A stretch of DNA of 64,000 nucleotides from Aliigemmobacter aestuarii (GCF_004799285.1 NZ_SSND01000001.1:1736001-1800000), one strand, 5' to 3'; counted from the first letter of the stretch, positions 35,121 through 43,566 are shown. Program-made: numbers and translations. Notes: a model not told the origin generated them from the sequence alone.

Positions 35121-35539
35121 TCCTCGGTCTCCACCCGGCCCCGCAGGGCCTTCACGGTGCCGCGTTCCGCCTTGGCGGCAAGGCGGCGGCGCTGGCTGCC
35201 AAGCGTGGGCTTTGTCGGGATACGGCGCTTGGGCGCCACCAATGCCGCGCGGATCAATTCGGCCAGACGTTCCAGCGCCAGTTCGCGGTTGCGCGCCTGG
35301 CTGCGGGTTTCCTCGGACCGGATGACGATCGCACCGTCGGTCGTCCAGCGCCGCCCGGCCAGCCGCCTGAGCCGTGCCTTGATGGCGGGCGAAAGGTTGG
35401 GGCTGCGATCAGCCTCGAACCGCAGGTCTACGGCGGTTTCGACCTTGTTCACGTTCTGCCCGCCGGGACCCGAAGACCGCGAGAAGGTTTCCGTGATTTC
35501 CCAGTCGGCGATGGTGATCTGATCGTTGATGCGCAGCAT
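35117..35539 (-). CDS. arfB: Alternative ribosome-rescue factor ArfB (peptidyl-tRNA hydrolase)
   Basis: A 140-residue class I release-factor-like protein that frees peptides from stalled ribosomes lacking a stop codon. The catalytic G26-G27-Q28 sits in S-x-S-S-G-P-G-G-Q-N-V-N-K. The C-terminal tail is long and basic (K-R-R-I-P-T-K-P-T-x-x-S-Q-R-R-R-L), which inserts into the empty mRNA channel. It has the full length and arrangement of YaeJ, with no codon-recognition domain. It is first of a two-gene unit with the phosphotransferase. Confidence 0.95.
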   Translation of the reverse strand: MLRINDQITIADWEITETFSRSSGPGGQNVNKVETAVDLRFEADRSPNLSPAIKARLRRLAGRRWTTDGAIVIRSEETRSQARNRELALERLAELIRAALVAPKRRIPTKPTLGSQRRRLAAKAERGTVKALRGRVETEE

Positions 35540-35589
35540 GGGGGCAAGATTACGCGGTGCGGATCGGGCCGGGAAGGGCCCGCAAAAGA

Positions 35590-35620
35590 GAAAGGATCGC
35601 CGGAGAGCGGCGATCCTTTC
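35590..35620 (-). terminator. 12-bp rho-independent terminator
   Basis: GAAAGGATCGCC (35590-35601) pairs perfectly with GGCGATCCTTTC (35609-35620) around a 7-nt loop. On the minus strand the stem ends in TTTC and is followed by TCTTTT, so it should terminate the RNA coming from the 35.6-35.8 kb gap (and possibly from the transporter gene behind it). It lies 51 nt upstream of arfB, insulating that gene. Confidence 0.85.
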
Positions 35621-35689
35621 CGAGTTCCTAGGAGATGGGCCAGTTAGGGATGTGGCCCAATCAATCGGTGGTTTTGTGAGGGGCTGCCC

Positions 35690-35746
35690 TCAGAAATCCA
35701 GCCTCCTGACTGTCCCGACACCTCTCTCCAATATCCCTCTAGACAC
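35690..35746 (-). CDS. Possible 18-residue leader peptide
   Basis: A GTG stands 7 nt after the GGAGG of the extended Shine-Dalgarno sequence. It opens an 18-codon frame, MSRGILERGVGTVRRLDF, ending in TGA at 35692-35690. Spacing is ideal for initiation. Codon use is very unlike the neighbouring genes: two AGA, two AGG, one ATA, one TTG and one TCT, codons that are rare in this GC-rich genome. That fits either a slow, regulatory leader peptide or a purely non-coding purine-rich RNA that happens to be open. I cannot tell which. Confidence 0.35.
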   Translation of the reverse strand: MSRGILERGVGTVRRLDF

Positions 35747-35816
35747 TGGATCACCTCCTTTCAAAAAGTTGCCGATATGAGGAGCGTGACACAGATTTTG
35801 TGTTTGTCAAAACAAA

Positions 35817-36440
35817 TTACGCAACTCTTGTGGTGAGCCTTTCGACGATCACCTTGAACGGCACCAGCGCCACCAACGCGAGCGAGAGTTTGACGGCCCA
35901 GTCGGCCACGGCCAGCGACACCCACAGCGGGGCGACGGGGCCAAGGCCCAGAAGCGGCAGCGCCTCGTTCGCCCAGGCCACGTCGTTTCCGGGTTCGAGG
36001 AAGGCGAAACCGGCCGAGAAGGCGGTGGTGAAGAAGATGGCGGTGTCCGCTGTCGATCCGACCAGCGTCGAGACCAGCGGCGCGCGCCACCAGGCGCCCT
36101 CGCGCATGCGGTCGAAGATGGCCACATCCAGAAGCTGGGCGCACAGGAAGGCAAGGCCCGATCCCAGGGCAATGCGGAAGGTCACCAGCGGGCCGAACTC
36201 GCCCATGATCTGGGTTCCGATCAGCGAACAGATCACGCCGACGACAAAGCCCACGACCACGACGCGGCGCGCGGCAGCCACGCCGTAGATGCGGTTCATC
36301 ACGTCGGTGACCAGAAAGGCGAAGGGGTAGGTGAAGGCGCCCCAGGTCAGCCATTGGCCGAACAGGAACTGAACAAGGATGTTCGAGGCCACCACGATGG
36401 CGGCCATGGCAATAATGCCGGGCAGATGGGTGCGGGTCAT
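35817..36440 (-). CDS. Queuosine precursor transporter (YhhQ/VUT family)
   Basis: A 207-residue membrane protein with about six transmembrane segments, of the COG1738 family that takes up 7-cyano-7-deazaguanine/7-aminomethyl-7-deazaguanine for queuosine synthesis. Typical motifs are the early A-S-N-I-L-V-Q-F, F-P-F-like T-Y-P-F-A-F-L-V-T-D-V-M-N-R-I-Y-G, and a later S-T-A-D-T-A-I-F-F. The chosen ATG is at the start of the first hydrophobic region; an alternative start 24 codons upstream adds a polar tail. I looked for a preQ1 riboswitch upstream and saw none. Confidence 0.9.
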   Translation of the reverse strand: MTRTHLPGIIAMAAIVVASNILVQFLFGQWLTWGAFTYPFAFLVTDVMNRIYGVAAARRVVVVGFVVGVICSLIGTQIMGEFGPLVTFRIALGSGLAFLCAQLLDVAIFDRMREGAWWRAPLVSTLVGSTADTAIFFTTAFSAGFAFLEPGNDVAWANEALPLLGLGPVAPLWVSLAVADWAVKLSLALVALVPFKVIVERLTTRVA

Positions 36441-36527
36441 GTCGGATTCCGTTTTGACAAGGTCGCGGAGACTTGGCCCTCCGGTCATCGGAGGACGGCG
36501 CGCATTACGCACCTTCCCCGGCGCTTG

Positions 36528-37427
36528 TCAATTGCGGATGCGGTATTCCACGATCTCTGTCCGCTGGAAGAAACGGAAATTGTCGTCCGAGATCATCGTC
36601 AGGCGGATCGCGCCACCGGTGTCTTGCCAGACCGACAGCCCTTCCAGGTTGTCATGCCGCCCCGGCCGGGTTTGCAGCAGCGTTTCGCCCGCGTCAATGC
36701 GGTTGCCGTCAATCGTGAAACGGCGAACGCGGCTGGCAAACCCCAGAAGCCCGCGGAACTCGCGCTCCAGCAGATAGAACCGCCCGTCGGGTCCGAAATC
36801 GGCGCCGACGGGCAGGAAGCCGCCCTGCCGCGGGATGGCAAAGGGTTGATCCCAGGTTCCGTTGCGATAACGCCAGACCGGAAACGGACGATCCTCGCGA
36901 CCGGACCGTTCCGGAACGGTGTAAAGCCAGCCCTTGCCGTCGATCGCCAGCGCCTCGAGCGAGGAATTGCTTTGCATCCGCCGGAACGCTTCGGGCCGCG
37001 GCAGGTTTTCCGCCGATCCCTCGATCCGGGCATAGCGCAGAACGCGCGCCACGCCTTCGAACGACACATACGCCGCGCCATCGGGGCCGATGGCCAGGCC
37101 CTCGCTGTCGGCGCGCGATTTCTTCAGGGGGGCGTTGGCCTGCCCCGACAGCAGGCGCAGGGGGCTGGCGTCGACACCGGTGATGACGCCCTTGCCGTCA
37201 CGGACAAGCCGCCCCGATGTCCAGCGGCCCCGGTCGGACAGCGCGACAAAGTTGCGACCGTCGGCCGCCACCTCGATCGCCGACATGCCCCCCAGGCCAG
37301 GGTCAGAGGACCGCCAGGTGAAGGCAGAAACGAAACCAGCGCCGGCGTCGTCGGCTCCGGCGCTGGTATGAACGGCAAGAACAAGGGCGAGCGCCCCCGT
37401 CAGGGCGAAGCGAGAACGTCGCGGCAT
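36528..37427 (-). CDS. Exported phytase-like/esterase-like protein
   Basis: A 299-residue protein with a signal peptide (about residues 1-25, ending S-A-G-A-D) and a beta-propeller-like 'esterase-like activity of phytase' domain. Visible repeats are [32 protein letters not shown] and N-L-E-G-L-S-V-W, the last containing the conserved E-G-L/E-A-L pattern that marks metal sites in this family. It probably acts in the periplasm on a phosphate or ester substrate; the substrate is unknown. The start lies 28 nt inside the end of mepA, which indicates co-transcription. Confidence 0.75.
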   Translation of the reverse strand: MPRRSRFALTGALALVLAVHTSAGADDAGAGFVSAFTWRSSDPGLGGMSAIEVAADGRNFVALSDRGRWTSGRLVRDGKGVITGVDASPLRLLSGQANAPLKKSRADSEGLAIGPDGAAYVSFEGVARVLRYARIEGSAENLPRPEAFRRMQSNSSLEALAIDGKGWLYTVPERSGREDRPFPVWRYRNGTWDQPFAIPRQGGFLPVGADFGPDGRFYLLEREFRGLLGFASRVRRFTIDGNRIDAGETLLQTRPGRHDNLEGLSVWQDTGGAIRLTMISDDNFRFFQRTEIVEYRIRN

Positions 37428-38296
37428 TGCTTGGGCAGATCGGCCATCGTGTATTCGCGCGGATGGCGAACACGCGGGGCGGGCTCCTTCGGTTTCTTGG
37501 TGGTCTTGGGCGGGTTCAGGTAATCCGTCACCCACCAATTCAGCGTGTCGTCACAGCCATTCCCGCCTTTCGAAAGCTCGGCCACGGTGGGTTTTTGTGT
37601 TTCGCAAAGGCGGGCGCCTCTGGGGCATTTCAGGCGGACATGGAAATGCGTGTCATGGCCGGCAACGGGCCGGATCTTTTGCAGCCATGCCTTGTCTGCG
37701 GGCTTGGCGGTCTTGCACATCTCGATCTTCACGGCGGCTGCGACGAAGATGCGGTCGACCCGCGGGTCGGATGCGGCGGCCTTCAACACCAGGTGGTGCC
37801 CGCGCGACCAGTTCGACGTGACGCTGCGCTGATCGGCGGATCGCACGGGGATCGAGCTGATCTTTTCCCGTTCGGCACGCGTCAGGTTCAGCCGCCGGGG
37901 CGGAAGCATCCAGATATCGGCATCCAGCCCGATCTGGTGGCTGGCATGACCCGAGGTCATCGGCCCCCCGCGCGGCTGGCTGATGTCGCCGATGTAAAGC
38001 CCGGCCCAGCCGATCTGGCGCGCCACCGCAGACAGATCGACAAGATACTGGATCATCTCGGGGTGGCCCCAGTTGCGATTGCGCGACAGGCGCATCGCCT
38101 GCCATGTGGGGCCGGTTTCCGGCAGTTCGACCAGCCCCGCGCCGCAGCCCTTTGCATAGGACCCGATCGGCATGGCCGGTTGCTGCGAGCCTGCACCGTG
38201 TGAGCCAAACAACTGGTTGGCCAGCTTTTCGGCCTGAGCCTGCGATGCGGAAAACGCGATAACAGCCCCTGCAATCAGGGAAAGAACTCGATTCAT
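37400..38296 (-). CDS. mepA: Penicillin-insensitive murein endopeptidase
   Basis: A 298-residue periplasmic LAS-type zinc peptidase (M74) that cuts D-Ala-mDAP and mDAP-mDAP cross-links. A signal peptide (residues 1-22) precedes the mature form. Zinc and catalytic residues are visible in [16 protein letters not shown] and in the later H-D-T-H-F-H-V-R-L. Cys residues in [14 protein letters not shown] and G-N-G-C-D are placed as in E. coli MepA for disulfides. The C-terminal extension (P-P-K-T-T-K-K-P-K) is basic. Its start overlaps the stop of the upstream transporter as ATGA. Confidence 0.94.
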   Translation of the reverse strand: MNRVLSLIAGAVIAFSASQAQAEKLANQLFGSHGAGSQQPAMPIGSYAKGCGAGLVELPETGPTWQAMRLSRNRNWGHPEMIQYLVDLSAVARQIGWAGLYIGDISQPRGGPMTSGHASHQIGLDADIWMLPPRRLNLTRAEREKISSIPVRSADQRSVTSNWSRGHHLVLKAAASDPRVDRIFVAAAVKIEMCKTAKPADKAWLQKIRPVAGHDTHFHVRLKCPRGARLCETQKPTVAELSKGGNGCDDTLNWWVTDYLNPPKTTKKPKEPAPRVRHPREYTMADLPKQCRDVLASP

Positions 38297-39630
38297 CGAC
38301 CTGCTCGTCTTGTGCCGTCCGGATGAACCCATGCTAGCAGAAACAGTCCGACAAGGAACAGGGCTATCAAAGGTGTGATCCCGATGCGCTGCGATCCGCT
38401 GATGTCGGTGACGATGGCGATCAGCAGCGGTGCAAGGAAGGACGTGGCCTTGCCGGTCAGGGCATAAAGCCCGAACGCCTCGTTCATCCGGTCCGGGTCG
38501 GACTGGCGGATCATCATCGTCCGGCTTGAGGATTGCAGCGCGCCGCCGGCCGCACCGATCAGCCCGCCGAGGACGTAGAAGGCGATATCGGGCAGGGCGC
38601 TGTCGGGCCCCACGGGCATGCCGAACACCGCCTCGCGCGAGACAAAGACGATCCCCAGGGCGACAAGGGTCAGCACGATCAGGCAGAAGGCGATCACCGG
38701 CTTGGGGCCGCGCGCGCTGTCGGCGTGGCCGCCAAGCCAGGCGAACAATGCGCCGGTCAGCGCGGCCAGAATACCGAACACCCCCATCTGGATCGGCTGC
38801 CAGCCCAGCATCCCCGCCGCATAGATGCCGCCGAATGTGTACATCCCGTTCAGCGCATCGCGATAGAACATCGAGGACATCAGATAGGCAAAAAGGCTCT
38901 GGCGCGCGGGCAGGCTGCGCAGCGTGCCCATCAGGTCGGGCACCGCCCGCCGGGCCGCCGTCAGAACGGGCATCCCCCGGCGCTTCGGTTCCTTCACCCA
39001 CAGGAAGAACGGGATCATGAAGACGATATACCAGATCGCCGTCAGCGGCCCGACCGCCCGCGTGCCTTCCCGCTCGGCACTGTCAAGGCCAAGGATCGGG
39101 TCGATTCCGATCAGGGTCTTTCCGCCCGCGGAATCGTCGAACAGCACCAACATGACGACCAGCGCCAGCACCCCGCCGATATAACCGAAGGCCCAGCCCG
39201 AACCCGAGATCCTGCCCATGTCCTCGGCCGGACCAAGATCGGGCATCAGCGCGTTGGTGAAATTGGTGGCGAATTCCATCCCGATCAGGCCAATCCCGAA
39301 GAAGATCATCACCGTCCAGATGTTCATGTCGTCGGGGTGGGCCAGCCACAGCCCCCAGGCGCCCACGACATACATGATCGAGAACAGCCAGATGAACGGC
39401 ATCTGCCCGCGCGCATTGTCGGCGATGGCCCCAAGGATGGGCGAGAAGATGGCAATCAGCACACCGGCCAGCGCGATGCCATAGCCCCAGATCGCCTGCG
39501 CCTCGGTCCCGTCGCCGATCACTTGGGTGATGTAGGGGCCGAAGATGAAGGTCAGCAGCAGTGTGTTGTAGGGCTGGCTGGCCCAGTCGAAGAAGTACCA
39601 ACCCCAGATGCGCTTTCGGGCACTTGTCAT
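38293..39630 (-). CDS. UMF1-family MFS transporter (Atg22/YxiO-like)
   Basis: A 445-residue, 12-segment transporter. The diagnostic N terminus is W-G-W-Y-F-F-D-W-A-S-Q-P-Y-N-T-L-L-L-T-F-I-F. Later helices contain A-D-N-A-R-G-Q-M-P (loop 2-3) and E-F-A-T-N-F-T-N-A-L-M-P-D-L. The family is related to the yeast vacuolar amino-acid exporter Atg22. Export of amino acids or peptides is the family-level expectation, and co-transcription with mepA would fit muropeptide traffic (inference). The chosen ATG has GGAAGGAAG about 9 nt upstream. Confidence 0.88.
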   Translation of the reverse strand: MTSARKRIWGWYFFDWASQPYNTLLLTFIFGPYITQVIGDGTEAQAIWGYGIALAGVLIAIFSPILGAIADNARGQMPFIWLFSIMYVVGAWGLWLAHPDDMNIWTVMIFFGIGLIGMEFATNFTNALMPDLGPAEDMGRISGSGWAFGYIGGVLALVVMLVLFDDSAGGKTLIGIDPILGLDSAEREGTRAVGPLTAIWYIVFMIPFFLWVKEPKRRGMPVLTAARRAVPDLMGTLRSLPARQSLFAYLMSSMFYRDALNGMYTFGGIYAAGMLGWQPIQMGVFGILAALTGALFAWLGGHADSARGPKPVIAFCLIVLTLVALGIVFVSREAVFGMPVGPDSALPDIAFYVLGGLIGAAGGALQSSSRTMMIRQSDPDRMNEAFGLYALTGKATSFLAPLLIAIVTDISGSQRIGITPLIALFLVGLFLLAWVHPDGTRRAGR

Positions 39631-39724
39631 GATGCGTCGCTTCCTTCCCTGTCGCCGCCGCCGATGAAGCCCGAAAGGCATCGCTCTGGCAAGGGCAAGG
39701 CTGCGGCCCCGGTCAGGCCCCCGC

Positions 39725-40255
39725 TCAGGCCTGCGGTGGCCAGGGGCGCATCGCGTCGGCGTCGATCCAGGCCTGCACCCAGTCGGGCAGCGGCGGGCTT
39801 TCTTCGCTCAGGCCCATGGCGCGCAGCACGCGGGCGGGCTCCACGATCCCTTCGGCGGATGTCACCGCGCCGCGCAACAGCATGTGCCCGGTACATTCGC
39901 CGCCGCGCCACATGGATTGTTCCATGTAGATGAACCGCCTGTCCCAGCCGATGCAGCGGCTGCGCATCTCGATCCGGTGGAAGGCTTTGACCCGCTTGCG
40001 ATACCGCGTCGAGGCACCGGCGACGGCGATGCCCCAGCCGTTCGCCTTCAGCGCCCCGGCAAGCCCGGTGCGCATGGCAAGCGGGATGCGCCCCAGGTCG
40101 AACAGCGTCAGCGTCCGGCCGTTGTTCAGTTCCATCCAGGGGTCGATATCCCAGGGCCAGCAGATGTGGTGGCTGACATGTGTGCCGAGGATCGGCAGGT
40201 CGGGCGCCTTGCGGAACTTCAAGGCTTCCTTGGCGAGGCGGAAATAGGGGTACAT
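39725..40255 (-). CDS. Acyl-CoA thioesterase-like hotdog protein
   Basis: A 176-residue protein of the 4HBT hotdog family close to eukaryotic THEM6. The landmark D-I-D-P-W-M-E-L-N-N-G-R-T-L-T-L-F-D-L-G-R corresponds to the hotdog active-site helix with 'H/D-x-N-N' in place of the usual catalytic Asp. R-Y-R-K-R-V and S-R-C-I-G-W-D form the following strands. It probably hydrolyses an acyl-CoA or recognises an acyl chain. It is a single gene on its transcript, 94 nt downstream of the UMF1 transporter start on the same strand. Confidence 0.82.
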   Translation of the reverse strand: MYPYFRLAKEALKFRKAPDLPILGTHVSHHICWPWDIDPWMELNNGRTLTLFDLGRIPLAMRTGLAGALKANGWGIAVAGASTRYRKRVKAFHRIEMRSRCIGWDRRFIYMEQSMWRGGECTGHMLLRGAVTSAEGIVEPARVLRAMGLSEESPPLPDWVQAWIDADAMRPWPPQA

Positions 40256-40426
40256 GCGAGGCTCCGTTCAGCAATCGCCCTGCCCCGGCGCGCGGCGAAG
40301 GTCAAGCGGGACGCTGCGGCAAGTTTGACCCGGCGGCGCGATTTCCGGTTCTGGTGGTTGCTTCGATAGGGGTGGCGCGTTACCTAGACCACAACAGATT
40401 GTGCCGCCCCAAAGTGGAGCCCGAAC

Positions 40427-40711
40427 GTGACATCCCTCATGCAGATCCTGCTTCTGGTTCTGAACATCGCGCAGTTCATCATTCTGGCGCATATCATCGT
40501 GAGCTGGCTGATCAACTTTCAGGTGCTGAACCCCCGCCAGCCGCTTGTAGGGCAGATCTGGTTCGGGCTGAGCCGGCTTCTGGACCCGATCTATGACCGC
40601 GTCCGGGCGTTCCTGCCGGCCACCGGCGGTCTGGATTTCGCGCCGCTGATCGTGCTTCTGGCGGTCTATGCGGCAAAGATCGTGGTGGTGAACAACCTCT
40701 ACGCCTTCTGA
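40427..40711 (+). CDS. YggT-family membrane protein
   Basis: A 94-residue protein with two hydrophobic segments (about 4-26 and 68-90) separated by L-N-P-R-Q-P and L-L-D-P-I-Y-D-R-V-R-x-F-L-P, the YggT hallmark. The family has been linked to osmotic stress and to cell-division or membrane-protein assembly, but the role is not settled. It starts with GTG, preceded by GGAG at 7-nt spacing. recQ follows 16 nt after the stop, so YggT, RecQ and YaaA probably form one transcript. Confidence 0.9.
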   Translation: MTSLMQILLLVLNIAQFIILAHIIVSWLINFQVLNPRQPLVGQIWFGLSRLLDPIYDRVRAFLPATGGLDFAPLIVLLAVYAAKIVVVNNLYAF

Positions 40712-40727
40712 TCCCGTCTGTCCGGCC

Positions 40728-42770
40728 ATGCAGCATCCCCGTTCCCTTCTGGCGCAGGTCTTCGGCTTTGATGCCTTCCGGCCGGGGCAGGAAGAGATCG
40801 TGCAGGCCGTCCTGGAAGGGCGCGATACGCTTGCGATCATGCCCACCGGCGGGGGAAAGTCGCTCTGCTTCCAGTTGCCGGCGCTGTGCCGCGAGGGCGT
40901 GACCGTGGTCATATCGCCCCTGATTGCGCTGATGCGGGATCAGGTCCGATCGCTGCGCGAAGCGGGGGTCGAGGCGGGCGCCCTGACATCGGGTAACACC
41001 GACGAGGAAACCGAGGCGGTCTTCCGCGCGCTGGATGATCGTCGGCTGAAGCTTCTCTATATCGCCCCCGAACGCCTTGCATCGGGCGCCACGACACAGA
41101 TGCTGCGCCGCGTGGGGTGCGGCCTGATTGCCGTGGACGAGGCCCATTGCGTCAGCCAGTGGGGCCATGACTTTCGCCCCGATTACCTGCGCATCGGCGA
41201 TCTGCGCCGGTCGCTAGGCGTGCCGCTGGCCGCATTCACCGCCACTGCCGACGAAGAGACCCGGGCCGAGATCGTCAACCGCCTGTTCGAAGGGCGCGAA
41301 CCCGCCACCTTCCTGCGCGGGTTCGACCGGCCGAACATCCACCTGGCCTTTGCGGTGAAAGACAACCCGCGCCGCCAGATCCTTGATTTCGCCGCCGCAC
41401 GGCGTGGGCAGTCGGGCATCGTTTATTGCGGCACGCGCGCCAAGACCGAAACGCTGGCGCAGGCGCTGTGCGAAGCGGGTCACGCCGCCTGCCACTACCA
41501 TGGCGGGATGGAGGCCGACGAACGCCGCCGGGTCGAGGTGCGCTTTCAGCAGGAAGACGGGCTGATCGTGGTGGCGACCGTGGCCTTTGGCATGGGGATC
41601 GACAAGCCCGACATCCGCTGGGTGGCACATGCCGACCTGCCCAAGTCGATCGAGGGCTATTACCAGGAGATCGGTCGCGCCGGGCGCGATGGCGCGGCCG
41701 CGGAAACCCTTACGCTGTTTGGCCCCGATGACATCCGCCTGCGCCGGGGGCAGATCGACGAAGGCCTTGCCCCGCCCGATCGCAAGCAGGCCGATCACGG
41801 CCGGCTCAATGCCCTTCTTGGTCTGGCCGAGGCGACGGGATGCCGACGGCAGGTCCTGTTGCGCTATTTCGGCGAGGACCCTGCGCCTTGCGGTAATTGC
41901 GATCTGTGCGACCGCCCGGCGCTGCTGTTCGATGCAACCGAAGCGGTGCGCAAGGCGCTGTCGGCCATCCTGCGCACCGGGGAAAGTTTCGGGGCAGGCC
42001 ATCTGATCGATATTCTGACCGGGCAGGCGACCGACAAGGTGCGCCAGCGCGGCCATGATGCCCTGCCCACCTTCGGCGTCGGGCGCGAGCTGACGAAACC
42101 CGCATGGGGTGCGGTCTTCCGGCAGATGATGGGGCGCGATTTCGTCCGTCCCGATCCGGAACGCCACGGCGCGCTGGTCATGACCGATGCCGCCCGTCCC
42201 GTCCTGCGCGGCGAGGAGGGCGTGACCTTCCGTCGTGACAGTGTGGCCGCGGCCGGCCCCCGGCCCGCCGTGCGCGCCCTTGTCAGTGACGAGGATGCGC
42301 CGCTTCTGTCCGCGCTCAAGGCCAAGAGGCGCGCCCTGGCCGAAGCAGCGGGCGTGCCTGCCTATGTGATATTTCCCGACCGGACGCTGATCGAGATGGC
42401 CGAACGCCGCCCTGCCACGCTGGACGAGATGGCGCAGGTGTCCGGCGTGGGGGCGAAGAAGCTGGAAAGCTATGGCGCGGCCTTCCTTGGGGTGATCGCC
42501 GGCGCGGCCACGCCCTTGCATCCGCAGCGGATGCGGCTGGCGGGCAAGCCTGCGGGTGCCCTGTTCGACCGCCTGGCCGAGGCGCAGCTGCGCCTGATGC
42601 GGGGCGAGGATGGCACCGGCAAGCCGCTTTCGCTGTCGCAATCGGCGCTGCGCAAGATCGCCGAGGCGCGGCCCTCGACCCTGTCCGATCTGGATCGCGT
42701 GGGCGACCTTGGGCCCGCAAAACTGGAACGGTTCGGACCCGCCTTTCTTGCCGTTATTGCCGAGGAGTAG
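40728..42770 (+). CDS. recQ: ATP-dependent DNA helicase RecQ
   Basis: A 680-residue 3'-to-5' helicase for recombinational repair. Helicase motifs are P-T-G-G-G-K-S (39-45), V-D-E-A-H (136-140), T-A-T-A-D-E and Q-E-I-G-R-A-G-R-D-G. The zinc cluster is in R-Y-F-G-E-D-P-A-P-C-G-N-C-D-L-C. After the RQC winged helix there are two HRDC domains (about 525-600 and 612-680), each with a V-x-G-V-G/V-G-D-L-G-x-x-K-L-E motif. E. coli RecQ has one HRDC domain; tandem copies occur in several other lineages. Confidence 0.96.
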   Translation: MQHPRSLLAQVFGFDAFRPGQEEIVQAVLEGRDTLAIMPTGGGKSLCFQLPALCREGVTVVISPLIALMRDQVRSLREAGVEAGALTSGNTDEETEAVFRALDDRRLKLLYIAPERLASGATTQMLRRVGCGLIAVDEAHCVSQWGHDFRPDYLRIGDLRRSLGVPLAAFTATADEETRAEIVNRLFEGREPATFLRGFDRPNIHLAFAVKDNPRRQILDFAAARRGQSGIVYCGTRAKTETLAQALCEAGHAACHYHGGMEADERRRVEVRFQQEDGLIVVATVAFGMGIDKPDIRWVAHADLPKSIEGYYQEIGRAGRDGAAAETLTLFGPDDIRLRRGQIDEGLAPPDRKQADHGRLNALLGLAEATGCRRQVLLRYFGEDPAPCGNCDLCDRPALLFDATEAVRKALSAILRTGESFGAGHLIDILTGQATDKVRQRGHDALPTFGVGRELTKPAWGAVFRQMMGRDFVRPDPERHGALVMTDAARPVLRGEEGVTFRRDSVAAAGPRPAVRALVSDEDAPLLSALKAKRRALAEAAGVPAYVIFPDRTLIEMAERRPATLDEMAQVSGVGAKKLESYGAAFLGVIAGAATPLHPQRMRLAGKPAGALFDRLAEAQLRLMRGEDGTGKPLSLSQSALRKIAEARPSTLSDLDRVGDLGPAKLERFGPAFLAVIAEE

Positions 42771-42774
42771 GACA

Positions 42775-43566
42775 ATGCTCTGTGTGATTTCCCCCGCCAA
42801 GCGGCTGGATGCAAAACCGCGTGTCCTTCCGGGCGCCCCCGAAGAAACCCGCCCGGCCTTTGCCGATCGCGCGCGCGATCTTGCGTCGCTGGCCCGTTGC
42901 CTGACGGTTTCGGAACTGCGCCAGCTGATGCACATTTCGGAACCTCTGGCGCGGATGAATGCCGAACGTTTCGCGGCCTTCGGGTCGCAGGACGCCGCCT
43001 CAGCAATCAGCCTTTTCGCCGGCGACACCTACACCGGGCTTGAGGCGCGGACGATGGATGCCGATGCGCTTCGCTGGGCGCAATCGCACCTGCGCATTCT
43101 GTCCGGGCTTTACGGGCTCTTGCGTCCGTTCGACAGGATCGAACCGCACCGGCTGGAAATGGGCAGCCGTCTGGCCAATCCGGCGGGCGCTGACCTTTAC
43201 GCCTTCTGGGGCGACCGTATCGCGCGGGCCCTGAACGACGCGGCCGAGGCGGCCGATACCGGCGTTCTGGTGAACTGTGCCTCGGTCGAATACTTCACCG
43301 CGGTCGACCGGTCGGCGCTGAGGCTGCGGGTGATCACGCCGGTCTTTCTGGATGAACGGCCCGAGGGCGATGCGCGTGTGGTCAGCTTCTGGGCCAAGCG
43401 GGCGCGCGGGGCGATGGCGCGCTTCATGGCCGAACACCGGCTGACCGATCCCGAAGACCTGCGCGGTTTTTCCGCGGGCGGCTACGGGTATCGGCCGGAC
43501 CTTTCGGACGGGGACAGCTGGGTTTTCCTGCGCCCGCTTGCCGCGCAAGAGACGACGGCGGCCTAG
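42775..43566 (+). CDS. yaaA: Peroxide stress protein YaaA
   Basis: A 263-residue DUF328/YaaA protein. Characteristic parts are the N-terminal I-S-P-A-K-x-L (residues 5-11), Y-T-G-L-E-A-R-T-M, L-S-G-L-Y-G-L-L-R-P-F-D, M-G-S-R-L-A-N-P-A-G and the later V-N-C-A-S-x-E-Y-F. E. coli YaaA lowers intracellular iron during hydrogen peroxide stress. The start lies 4 nt after the recQ stop with a GAGGAG ribosome site inside the recQ end, so it is translationally linked to the helicase. Its TAG stop overlaps the stop of tspO by 3 nt. Confidence 0.94.
   Translation: MLCVISPAKRLDAKPRVLPGAPEETRPAFADRARDLASLARCLTVSELRQLMHISEPLARMNAERFAAFGSQDAASAISLFAGDTYTGLEARTMDADALRWAQSHLRILSGLYGLLRPFDRIEPHRLEMGSRLANPAGADLYAFWGDRIARALNDAAEAADTGVLVNCASVEYFTAVDRSALRLRVITPVFLDERPEGDARVVSFWAKRARGAMARFMAEHRLTDPEDLRGFSAGGYGYRPDLSDGDSWVFLRPLAAQETTAA

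Larger units (their letters stand above)
35585..35765 (-). ncRNA. Candidate small RNA or leader mRNA with extended Shine-Dalgarno sequence
   Basis: The minus strand of this gap contains, at 35762-35746, 17 nt (GAAAGGAGGTGATCCAG) exactly complementary to the 3' end of 16S rRNA. Further purine tracts follow: AGAGGG, GGAGAGAGG, AGGAGG and GAGGG. Next come two perfect hairpins (TGAGGG/CCCTCA at 35677-35692, and GGGCCA/TGGCCC at 35637-35658), then a 12-bp intrinsic terminator at 35590-35620. The layout suggests a structured transcript of about 180 nt whose 5' end is not identified. A TTGACA hexamer lies at 35810-35805, but with no good -10 at normal spacing. It may instead be the 3' UTR of the transporter gene ending at 35817. 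I know no family to assign it to. Confidence 0.55.

Noticed and set aside
35746-35762. Fragment of a 16S rRNA gene
   Set aside because: Only 17 nt match the 16S 3' end; the bases on both sides differ from rRNA, so a duplicated rRNA remnant is not supported. The position before a GTG and a terminator on the minus strand favours a Shine-Dalgarno-type role.
36441-36527. preQ1 riboswitch before the queuosine precursor transporter
   Set aside because: A CCTCC/GGAGG hairpin is present, but the conserved preQ1-I loop and A-rich tail are not, so no riboswitch can be claimed.
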